DNA from: Phycisphaerales bacterium
GTDB taxonomy: Bacteria; Planctomycetota; Phycisphaerae; Tepidisphaerales; Tepidisphaeraceae
Reading direction: 5' to 3'
NCBI GenBank assembly: GCA_028288905.1
Contig: JAQGHJ010000542.1
Span: forward strand, 1 to 9,269
Length of the DNA: 9,269 nt
Of this stretch, positions 1-5,885 are shown piece by piece; the first letter of the stretch is position 1, and every line of letters starts with the position of its first letter. The notes under the pieces are model-generated. The model was given only the letters and a program-made list of their open reading frames with translations. It made no database searches and was not told where the DNA came from. Both the position numbers and the translations under genes were made by a program.

Positions 1-1230
1 GCCGTGCCCCCGCCCGCCGCCGCCGCCGAAGTGCCGCTCGCCGCGGTCGTAGTCGTCCCGCCCGCGGAGCCGGTCCGGCTCGGCCGGGGCCGCCGGCAGG
101 TCCGCCAGCGGGGTCGGGACGACCTCGATCTTCCGCTTGATCAGCCGCTCGATCGCCGTCAGGTTCGACCGCTCGTCCCGGTCGCAGAAGCTGACGGCCG
201 TCCCGCTCGCCCCGGCCCGGGCCGTCCGCCCGATCCGATGCACGTACGTCTCCGGCTCGTGCGTCACGTCGAAGTTCACGACGTGCGACACGCCGTCGAT
301 GTCGATCCCGCGCGCCGCGATGTCCGTCGCCACCAGCACCCCGATCTTGTCCGCCTTGAACGCGGCCAGGGCCCGGTTCCGGTTGTTCTGGCTCTTGTTG
401 CCGTGGATGGCGGCCGACTTGATGCCGAACGCCTCCAGCTTACGAACCACCTTGTCCGCCCCGTGCTTCGTCCGGGTGAACACGATCGCCCGGTGCATCG
501 GCAGCTCCTGCACCAGGTGGGCGAGCAACTGCGGCTTCGTGTTCTTCTCGACGTAGTACACCCGCTCCTCGATCCGGTCGGCGACGGCCGACACCGGGGC
601 GACGGCGACCGTCACCGGGTTCCGCAGCAGCGTGTCAGCGAGCTTGCGGATCTCCGGCGGCATCGTGGCCGAGAAGAACAGCGTCTGCCGGGCCGGCGGG
701 ATCTTGGCCGTCACACGGCGGATGTCGTGGATGAACCCCATGTCCAGCATCCGGTCGGCCTCGTCCAGCACGAGCGTGTCGATCCCGGACAGGTCGACGA
801 ACCCCTGGTTCATCAGGTCCAGCAGCCGGCCCGGGCAGGCGATGATCACGTCGACCCCGCTCCGGAGCGACTCGACCTGCCCGTGCTGGCTGACGCCGCC
901 GAAGATGACGGTGTACCGGGCCTTGACCTCCCGGCCGTACGCCTTGAACCCGGCGGCGATCTGCGTCGCCAGCTCGCGGGTCGGGGCGAGCACGAGCACC
1001 CGCGGCTTGCGGCGGGCCCCGTCCGGCGACGGCTTGGAGTGGAGCTTGTTCAGGATCGGCAGCGCGAACGCGGCCGTCTTTCCCGTGCCCGTCTGGGCGG
1101 ACCCGAGCACGTCCCGGCCGGCCAGCACGTGCGGGATGGCCTTGGCTTGGATGGGGGTAGCCGTCTCGTAACCCTCGGTCACGAGGGCGTTCAGAATGGG
1201 GGTAGCAAGATTCAGATCGGCGAATTGCAT
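1..1230 (-). CDS. rhlE: DEAD-box ATP-dependent RNA helicase, RhlE type (3' end cut by window edge)
   Basis: The frame is open for 410 codons from the ATG at 1230 to the window edge, with no stop. It contains the complete two-RecA-domain core of a DEAD-box helicase: Q-motif region TPIQ (25-28), Walker A AQTGTGKT (45-52), APTREL (82-87), PGR (133-135), DEAD (156-159), SAT (187-189), IVFTRTK (249-255), ATDIAARGID (301-310) and HRIGRTAR (331-338). These enzymes use ATP to unwind short RNA duplexes and act in ribosome assembly, mRNA decay and cold adaptation. After about residue 375 the chain becomes charged and Gly/Arg-rich (DRGERHFGGGGGRGHG), the usual basic RNA-binding tail, and its end lies outside the window. 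The start is supported by AAAGGTGA just upstream. RhlE is the best subfamily fit by overall pattern (short N-terminus, RG-rich tail); other cytoplasmic DEAD-box paralogues cannot be excluded. It is divergent from the M48 gene. Confidence 0.95.
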   Translation of the reverse strand, partial: MQFADLNLATPILNALVTEGYETATPIQAKAIPHVLAGRDVLGSAQTGTGKTAAFALPILNKLHSKPSPDGARRKPRVLVLAPTRELATQIAAGFKAYGREVKARYTVIFGGVSQHGQVESLRSGVDVIIACPGRLLDLMNQGFVDLSGIDTLVLDEADRMLDMGFIHDIRRVTAKIPPARQTLFFSATMPPEIRKLADTLLRNPVTVAVAPVSAVADRIEERVYYVEKNTKPQLLAHLVQELPMHRAIVFTRTKHGADKVVRKLEAFGIKSAAIHGNKSQNNRNRALAAFKADKIGVLVATDIAARGIDIDGVSHVVNFDVTHEPETYVHRIGRTARAGASGTAVSFCDRDERSNLTAIERLIKRKIEVVPTPLADLPAAPAEPDRLRGRDDYDRGERHFGGGGGRGHG

Positions 1231-1233
1231 CGG

Positions 1234-1241
1234 TCACCTTT
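1234..1241 (-). promoter_or_regulatory. Shine-Dalgarno site of the helicase gene
   Basis: On the minus strand AAAGGTGA lies 3 bases before the ATG at 1228-1230, with its AAGG core about 7 bases away. It fixes the helicase start. Confidence 0.6.
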
Positions 1242-1260
1242 GTTTGGTGAATGTCCCTAC

Positions 1261-1279
1261 CCTGCCGGATACCGGCGGG
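1261..1279. other. Hairpin in the helicase leader
   Basis: CCTGCCGG and CCGGCGGG are separated by ATA, giving an 8-pair stem (one G-T pair) with a three-base loop. Read as minus-strand RNA, one inner pair becomes a C-A mismatch but five continuous pairs remain next to the loop. It lies 30 bases before the helicase ATG, so it would sit in the 5' untranslated region. There is no following T-run, so it is not an obvious terminator. Confidence 0.4.
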
Positions 1280-1427
1280 CGTGGGACGATGCGCACCAAA
1301 ACCAAAGAGACCACGGCTAACGCCGAAAAGGCCGGTCGAGTGCGCTGACAACTGGGCTTGGGCGGGTCAGGGGAAGCCGGTGTGAACTTGGCTTCTTGAC
1401 AGATCGCGGCGGGCAGTTGTGCTTTCT

Positions 1428-1455
1428 ACTATATCGGTACGCGGGAACCTGTCTA
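1428..1455 (-). promoter_or_regulatory. Candidate sigma-70-like promoter for the helicase gene
   Basis: On the minus strand TAGACA (complement of 1450-1455) and TATAGT (complement of 1428-1433) are separated by 16 bases. Each differs at one position from the TTGACA and TATAAT consensus. Transcription would begin near 1420, giving a leader of about 190 bases before the helicase ATG. The match is by eye in a locally AT-richer stretch; planctomycete promoters are poorly characterised, so this is a candidate only. Confidence 0.35.
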
Positions 1456-1653
1456 TAAGTTCTTGTCCACCGCATGTTTTTTCCCTCTGCGGCCACAGTT
1501 CATACGTGAATCGTGCGACTGGAGCCGCGGGTTCCGACGTGCCCTCCTGTGCGATTTTTGCACGTCCGTGCGACATGCGGAAAACCCTCGACTTGGCGAA
1601 CTCAACCACTTAGCTTGCTTCGTCCACACCGTCGGCGTGGTGACTTTGAAATT

Positions 1654-1683
1654 CGTTGGGCGGCCCGCCAACGGCGGTTGGCG
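1654..1683 (+). promoter_or_regulatory. Two mutually exclusive hairpins in the M48 gene leader
   Basis: CGTTGG (1654-1659) can pair with CCAACG (1668-1673). The same middle segment, read as CGCCAAC (1666-1672), can instead pair perfectly with GTTGGCG (1677-1683) around a GGCG loop. Only one of the two stems can form at a time. The second, a perfect 7-pair stem, ends 23 bases before the ATG at 1707. The arrangement looks like a small attenuator or translational switch, but it may be chance in GC-rich DNA. Confidence 0.35.
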
Positions 1684-1706
1684 CCGGACCGCGGGGGGCT
1701 TTCGTG

Positions 1707-4511
1707 ATGTCGAGTGGAGACGTTTGCCAGCCGGTCGAGTCGTTAGACCGCCCGGGCCTGACGCCCGGCGTGGTCACGAGCCTCTCCCATTCCGCCGCCG
1801 ATGCCGGGCGCATCTTGGCGGCTGTCGAGGTTCGGGTGCCGCACGTGAAGCCGCCCGCCGCCTACGGCGCGACGGTCGCGGCGGTCGCCGCCTCCATGGT
1901 GGCGCTGGCGGCCGCGTACGTCGGGTTGGCGGCGTTCATGGGGTGGCTCGTCTCCTGGCACGCCGTTCAAGCGGTCACGTCGTTCGCGTACGGGCCGTAC
2001 TTCGTGTTCCACGTGCCGATGGCGCTACTGGGCGCCCTGCTGCTGCTGTTCCTCGTCAAGCCGGTGTTCTTCCGCTCCAAGGGGCGGGATGACGGCGTGG
2101 TCGTGCTGACGCCCGAAGCCGAGCCACTTCTGTTCGCCTTCGTGCGCAAGCTGTGCGTCGCGACAGGGTCGCCGGTACCGGCGTCGGTCGAGGTCGACTG
2201 CGACCCCAACGCCAGCGCCCGGTACCGGGGCGGGCTGTTCGGGCTGGCGGGCGGACGCCTGGTGCTGCGGGTCGGGCTGCCGCTGGTGGCGGCGACGTCC
2301 GTGCGGCAGCTGGCGGGCGTGCTCGGACACGAGTTCGGGCACTTCAACCAACGCGGCGGGATGGTCGGGTCGTACCTGATCCGCCGGCTGACCGCGTTCC
2401 TTGCCGCCGTGGTGTTCCGGCGGGACCGGCTGGACGCGAGGCTGGCCCGGATGCGGCACGCGCCCGGGGCCGGCAGCCAACTGCTCTACTGGGTCGCCGC
2501 CGGGCTCGTCGAGCCGATGCGGGGCGTGCTCTGGCTGATGGTGCTGGCCGGCGAGGTGCTCGCCTGCTCCGTGCTGCGGCGGATGGAGTACGACGCCGAC
2601 CACGTCGAGGCCCGGGTGGCCGGCGTCCGCGACTTCGTCGAGACTAGCCGGCTGCTGACGTTCCTCGGCATCGCCGCCCGCCAGGCGCGCGGCGACCTGG
2701 CGGCCGCCCTCGACCAGCGGCGGCTGGCGGACGACCTCCCGGCCCTGATCGCGGCCAACGCTCGCGGGCTGGCCGCCCACCGGGACGACTTGCTCCGGAT
2801 GCTCGAGGCGGACCGGACCGGGTGGCTCGACACCCACCCGAGCCACGCCGACCGCGTGCGGAACGTGGAGTCGACGGGCGCGGCCGGGCTGGTCGGGTGC
2901 GACCTGCCGGCCCCGGGGCTGTTCGCCGACTTTCCCGGGCTGTGCCGCCGGGCGACCGAAGCGTTCTACTGCGGGGCGATGGGAGAGGCGGCGTGGGCGG
3001 AGGCGCGGGAGCGGAACACGCTCACCGCCACGGCGGACCTGGCCGGCGAACGGTCCGGGCAGCGGCAGGCGGCGCGGGCGCTGCGGCGGTACTGCCGCGG
3101 GCGGATCGTGTCGTTCCGCCCCGTCCTCCCCGCGGCCGACGCCGTCCTTCCGGTCGACGACGTCGCCGCCGCCGCCGCCGAGTTGGAGGCCGTCCGTACC
3201 GACGTCGCTCGGGCGGCCGAGCCGCTCGGCCCGACGGTCGACCAGTACGAGGCGGCGGCGGCGGCCCTGCCAGTTGCCCGGTCCGAAGTCGGGCTGTGCG
3301 CGCTGTTCGGCGCCGGCCACGCCAAGGCCCGCGCGATCGGCCGCAAGGCGGTCGCCGAGCGGAACCGGCACGAGCCGGTCGTCGTCCGCGGAGCCGCTCA
3401 GCTGGCCGCGTTCGAGCGGGAAGCCGCGCGACGGCTGACGATTGCCCTCCGGCTCCTGCGGGACGACGACGTCTGCGACCGGGCCCGCGCCCTGGTCGAC
3501 CCGCTGCCGGACGACCCGCGGCCCGAACTCGCCCGGCTCGCTGACCTCTGCCAACACCTCCGGGCCGCCCAGCCGACGGTGGAGGCTCTTCGGGAGTTGG
3601 CCGTCACCCTTCGGGTGCACCTGTCCGCGTACAACCCCGACGCGCCGTACCCGCCGCTGGTCAATCGGATCCTGGGCGCCGACGCGGACGCGATCGCCCG
3701 GCTGACCGAGCTGCGGCAGGCGTTGGCTTCGGTGCCCTACCCGTTCGCCCACGGGACGGCGGGCGTGACTGTCGGCACCACGTTGGTCGGGCAGGTGCCG
3801 GCGGCGGACGACCCGGTCGACGTGCAAGGTTGCGCGGCCGCGGCCGTGGAACAGTATTACGAGCTGACGTTTCGTGCCGTATCGGTGCTGGCGGAATGGG
3901 CCGAGCGGGCGGAGCTGGCAGTCGGCCTTTCCCCGCTGCCCGAACCCGCGGCGGAGGAAGGGGCCGTCCCGGCGGCCGCCGACGGGGAGGCGTCGCGGGA
4001 CCGCCGCCGGTACTGGTTCGCGTACGGGGCCCGGGCCGCGGCCGGCGTGGCGTTGGTCAGCGGGCTGGTCTGGTACAGCGTTGCCCCGCCGACGCTCCCG
4101 ACGATGCCGTGGGAGACGGCCGGAGCGAGCGATTACCGCGGCCGGCCCGCCGGGTTCAGCCCGGCCGTGGGTCGGTACGCGCACTACACGCCCCTGCCGC
4201 CGACCACCTACGCGCCGGCGGCCCACGGCCACCAGCCGTGGCAACCGCCGGCATACTTCCCACAGCCCTACAACCCCGGCCGGCCGGGATACCCCGGGCA
4301 ACCGAACGTGCAGCCGGGCCGCCCCGGGCAGAACCGGAACGACCCGAACTCTTCCCGCGGCTACAACCCACAACCGAGCCCGCCGAACCGTTCGGGCGGG
4401 CCGGGCTACAACCCCCAGCCGCGCGGTCCGGGTCCGGGCGGCGGCGGCTACCGGCCGGGCGGCACCGGCGGCGGCGGGTACTCACCGGGTGGCGGGTCCC
4501 GGGGGCGGTAA
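1707..4511 (+). CDS. Large membrane-bound M48-family zinc metalloprotease with Pro/Gly-rich C-terminal tail
   Basis: The 934-residue product carries the M48 signature: zinc-binding HEFGH (208-212), the third ligand in EYDAD (E294, D298) and the conserved THPSHADRV (376-384). Hydrophobic spans at about 54-84 and 97-121, and a hydrophobic stretch at 256-290, anchor the catalytic domain, as in HtpX/Ste24-like enzymes that cleave damaged or misfolded membrane proteins. Residues 390-765 form an Ala/Arg/Glu-rich, probably helical region that I do not recognise. A further membrane span (about 771-791) is followed by a 140-residue low-complexity tail rich in Pro, Gly, Tyr and Asn, with YNPQP twice (886-890, 901-905) and GGGGY twice. 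The frame is open upstream to a TTG at 1656. I chose the ATG at 1707 because GGGGGG (1693-1698) precedes it at ribosome-site distance; a GTG directly before it (1704) is also possible. The substrate is unknown. It converges on the deacylase gene with a 59-base gap and no clear terminator. Confidence 0.88.
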   Translation: MSSGDVCQPVESLDRPGLTPGVVTSLSHSAADAGRILAAVEVRVPHVKPPAAYGATVAAVAASMVALAAAYVGLAAFMGWLVSWHAVQAVTSFAYGPYFVFHVPMALLGALLLLFLVKPVFFRSKGRDDGVVVLTPEAEPLLFAFVRKLCVATGSPVPASVEVDCDPNASARYRGGLFGLAGGRLVLRVGLPLVAATSVRQLAGVLGHEFGHFNQRGGMVGSYLIRRLTAFLAAVVFRRDRLDARLARMRHAPGAGSQLLYWVAAGLVEPMRGVLWLMVLAGEVLACSVLRRMEYDADHVEARVAGVRDFVETSRLLTFLGIAARQARGDLAAALDQRRLADDLPALIAANARGLAAHRDDLLRMLEADRTGWLDTHPSHADRVRNVESTGAAGLVGCDLPAPGLFADFPGLCRRATEAFYCGAMGEAAWAEARERNTLTATADLAGERSGQRQAARALRRYCRGRIVSFRPVLPAADAVLPVDDVAAAAAELEAVRTDVARAAEPLGPTVDQYEAAAAALPVARSEVGLCALFGAGHAKARAIGRKAVAERNRHEPVVVRGAAQLAAFEREAARRLTIALRLLRDDDVCDRARALVDPLPDDPRPELARLADLCQHLRAAQPTVEALRELAVTLRVHLSAYNPDAPYPPLVNRILGADADAIARLTELRQALASVPYPFAHGTAGVTVGTTLVGQVPAADDPVDVQGCAAAAVEQYYELTFRAVSVLAEWAERAELAVGLSPLPEPAAEEGAVPAAADGEASRDRRRYWFAYGARAAAGVALVSGLVWYSVAPPTLPTMPWETAGASDYRGRPAGFSPAVGRYAHYTPLPPTTYAPAAHGHQPWQPPAYFPQPYNPGRPGYPGQPNVQPGRPGQNRNDPNSSRGYNPQPSPPNRSGGPGYNPQPRGPGPGGGGYRPGGTGGGGYSPGGGSRGR

Positions 4512-4570
4512 GCGAGCGACCGGGGTGCATCATCCCCACCGTGGGCGTGTCGAACTCGGGTTGCGGCGGG

Positions 4571-5038
4571 TCACACGTGCCGGGCGAAATGGGCGATCTC
4601 GGGCTGGGCCACCCGCCGGTACTCGGCCAAGGACATTGTCACGCTGTCGGCGTGGGTGCCGGCCTGGAACGTGACGTGGTCGTCGGCCGTCAGGCTTTCG
4701 TCCATCAGTGTGACGAGCCCGTACAGCCGCCCGACCGGCGGCTCGGCGCCGGTGTCGCAGTCGGGGAAAAGCTCGGCGAGCGCCCGCTCGTCGGCGAGCC
4801 GGACGTGTTCGGCCGGGATCTGCGCCTTGAGTTCCTCTAGGTCGACCCGGTAACAGGCCGGCAGGGCGCACAGGACGAACTGCCCGTCCGCCCGGACAAG
4901 CACGGGTTTGATCACCCGGCGACCCGGCACGTGCTCCGCCATCGCCAAGTCCTGTGCGGTGAACGCGTCGTCGTGGTGAGATACCCGGTACGTGGCGTCG
5001 AGCTGGTCGAGAAACGAGTGGAGTCGGGTCTGTTGCAC
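4571..5038 (-). CDS. YbaK/EbsC-family aminoacyl-tRNA deacylase (prolyl-tRNA-editing-like)
   Basis: The 155-residue product matches the length and layout of free-standing YbaK/EbsC/ProX editing proteins, which hydrolyse mischarged tRNAs (for example Cys- or Ala-tRNA(Pro)) in the cytoplasm. Visible landmarks are the N-terminal YRVSHHDDAFTAQD (17-30), the lysine of RVIKPVLVRADG (K44, in the position of the conserved YbaK lysine), VLCALPACYRVDL (55-67), the GAEPPVG segment (97-103) and the AGTH turn (126-129). The frame stays open upstream to an ATG at 5116. That would add 26 Arg-rich residues atypical of the family and lacks a ribosome site, whereas the GTG at 5036-5038 has CGGAGG exactly six bases upstream and starts at the expected family N-terminus. 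Which mischarged tRNA it edits cannot be told from sequence. It is the last gene of the minus-strand run and converges on the M48 gene. Confidence 0.88.
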   Translation of the reverse strand: MQQTRLHSFLDQLDATYRVSHHDDAFTAQDLAMAEHVPGRRVIKPVLVRADGQFVLCALPACYRVDLEELKAQIPAEHVRLADERALAELFPDCDTGAEPPVGRLYGLVTLMDESLTADDHVTFQAGTHADSVTMSLAEYRRVAQPEIAHFARHV

Positions 5039-5044
5039 GATCGG

Positions 5045-5050
5045 CCTCCG
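5045..5050 (-). promoter_or_regulatory. Shine-Dalgarno site deciding the deacylase start
   Basis: CGGAGG on the minus strand lies six bases before GTG at 5036-5038. This favours the short 155-residue product over the 181-residue alternative from ATG at 5116. Confidence 0.8.
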
Positions 5051-5058
5051 GCTGGGCC

Positions 5059-5072
5059 CGCGACGTGTCGCG
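5059..5072. repeat. Short dyad upstream of the deacylase ribosome site
   Basis: CGCGAC and GTCGCG flank a central GT, a 6+2+6 inverted repeat located 8 bases upstream of the CGGAGG ribosome site. It could be a small operator or an mRNA hairpin, but it is short and GC-rich, so chance is possible. Confidence 0.3.
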
Positions 5073-5109
5073 AGCGGTCCACGGGCGGTTAGGTCCTTCG
5101 ACCCGTGCT

Positions 5110-5127
5110 CCGCCAAGGTGTTGGCGG
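5110..5127. other. Hairpin between mobA and the deacylase gene
   Basis: CCGCCAA and TTGGCGG form a perfect 7-pair stem around the four-base loop GGTG. In the direction of transcription it lies about 55-70 bases after the mobA stop and about 70-90 bases before the deacylase GTG. No T-run follows on the minus strand, so it is not a classical intrinsic terminator. It could be a processing or pausing structure. Confidence 0.4.
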
Positions 5128-5180
5128 CCGCGGGGCGACGGGAAATTGTGCCAACCCGGGCGGCGCGAGTTCAACCGAAT

Positions 5181-5849
5181 TTAAAGAATTATTGCGCCGG
5201 CTCGCCGCAGATCGTCCGGCCGGTTGAGGTTCAACCAGACCGAACCGTTCCACGTCGATGGCACGGTTGCTGCTCCGAACGCTGGCAGGTCCAGGAGCGA
5301 GTGGAGGGCCCGTCGGCCCGCCGCCAACTCGGCCGCCAAAAGCGAAGCAGCCGATGACCGGAAGATGGAGGGGAACGGCTCGACCGAGGGCGGGGCGTCG
5401 GCACCGGCCCCCGCCCGCTCGCAGAGCAAACCCGTCAGTTCACCTCGCGCGGCAAGCGAGTCCCGTAGCCAAGCGAGTTGTTCCGGGCCGACGTTCGGCA
5501 TGTCCACGCTCAGGACGTAGACCCGCGGCGTCGTGGCGGCGGCGAGTGCGGCGACCACGCCGGCCAGCGGTCCGGTTCCGGCTACCGCGTCGAACGCGAT
5601 CCGGTCGAACCGCTCGTGCCCGACCGGCGACGGGTGGTCGGCGGCCGCAACAAGGAGCTTAGGGCCGGCGTGGGCGAGGCGGTCGAGCAGGTGCACGAGC
5701 ACCGGCTTGCCGGCAATCACCAGCCGGTCCTTCGCCGCTCCCATCCGGCTGCCGCGCCCGCCCGCGAGGACGGCGAGCGTGACGCCGGCGGTGTCCGTCG
5801 GGGTGGTGGAGGAGGGATCGGGACGGGTTGAGTTCACGATGCTGAGCAA
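5181..5849 (-). CDS. mobA: Molybdenum cofactor guanylyltransferase
   Basis: The product (222 residues from the TTG at 5849) is a nucleotidyltransferase of the MobA family, which joins GMP from GTP to molybdopterin to make the guanine dinucleotide form of the cofactor in the cytoplasm. Landmarks are the nucleotide-binding loop LAGGRGSRMG (28-37) with the following lysine K40, AGTGPLAG (90-97), the metal-binding aspartate in SVDMP (114-118), VEPFPSIFR (156-164) and the family-typical C-terminal NLNRPDDL (207-214). The first 22 residues precede the usual MobA N-terminus. Neither the TTG at 5849 nor the in-frame GTG at 5837 has a clear ribosome site, so the start is uncertain. Upstream, the frame is open through a (GCC)7 run to the stop codon of the propeller gene 36 bases away. 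No other molybdopterin genes are in view. A related NTP-transferase with another substrate is possible but less likely given the full motif set. Confidence 0.88.
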   Translation of the reverse strand: MLSIVNSTRPDPSSTTPTDTAGVTLAVLAGGRGSRMGAAKDRLVIAGKPVLVHLLDRLAHAGPKLLVAAADHPSPVGHERFDRIAFDAVAGTGPLAGVVAALAAATTPRVYVLSVDMPNVGPEQLAWLRDSLAARGELTGLLCERAGAGADAPPSVEPFPSIFRSSAASLLAAELAAGRRALHSLLDLPAFGAATVPSTWNGSVWLNLNRPDDLRRAGAIIL

Positions 5850-5860
5850 TCGGTCGACCG

Positions 5861-5881
5861 CGGCGGCGGCGGCGGCGGCGG
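5861..5881. repeat. (CGG)7 trinucleotide run between the propeller gene and mobA
   Basis: Seven perfect CGG units (GCC in the direction of the genes) fill most of the 36-base gap. In the shared reading frame of both genes they encode a run of alanines. Such runs are prone to slippage, so the length may vary between strains. Confidence 0.85.
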
Positions 5882-5885
5882 CGCC

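Larger units (their letters stand above)
1231..1706. other. Divergent intergenic spacer between helicase and M48 protease genes
   Basis: This 476-base stretch separates two divergently read genes. Its middle part (about 1381-1620) is visibly richer in A and T than the flanking genes. Short open frames occur on both strands (for example 1367-1609 minus and 1419-1613 plus), but none resembles a known protein or has a good ribosome site, so I treat it as non-coding. It holds a promoter candidate for the helicase, the helicase leader hairpin, and two overlapping hairpins just upstream of the M48 start. GTGCGA occurs three times (1513, 1549, 1568) without regular spacing. No tRNA or rRNA signature was seen. 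Confidence 0.6.

Noticed and set aside
4..1320. Long plus-strand open frame of 438 codons opposite the helicase
   Set aside because: The minus strand encodes a complete helicase motif set here. The plus-strand translation is Arg/Pro/Val/Asp-rich with no family resemblance, the usual antisense artefact of GC-rich coding DNA.
1396..1434. TTGACA at 1396-1401 as a plus-strand promoter for the M48 gene
   Set aside because: The nearest TATA-like hexamer (TACTAT, 1427) is 25 bases away, too far for a standard sigma-70 promoter, and nothing suitable lies at 16-18 bases.
1470..1492. CCGCA...TGCGG around a T-run as a terminator
   Set aside because: The stem is only five pairs, the T-run sits in the loop rather than after the stem, and no plus-strand gene ends upstream.
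2025..4373. Antisense open frame of 782 codons under the M48 gene
   Set aside because: Its composition (Arg, Gly, Pro, Val) and lack of motifs mark it as a shadow of the M48 reading frame, which has an intact catalytic signature.
4512..4570. Bidirectional terminator between the M48 and deacylase genes
   Set aside because: Only 4-5 pair stems (GGGG/CCCC near 4523 and CCCAC/GTGGG near 4535) and no T-runs are present, so the convergent genes lack a visible intrinsic terminator.
5039..5116. N-terminal extension of the deacylase from ATG 5116
   Set aside because: There is no ribosome site at 5116 and the added residues are Arg-rich and atypical of the family; the GTG at 5038 has an ideally spaced CGGAGG.
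1666..5127. GCCAA-N-TTGGC dyads at 1667-1682 and 5112-5125 as a shared operator
   Set aside because: The spacers differ (6 versus 4 bases) and both are parts of short GC-rich hairpins, so a common binding site is not supported.
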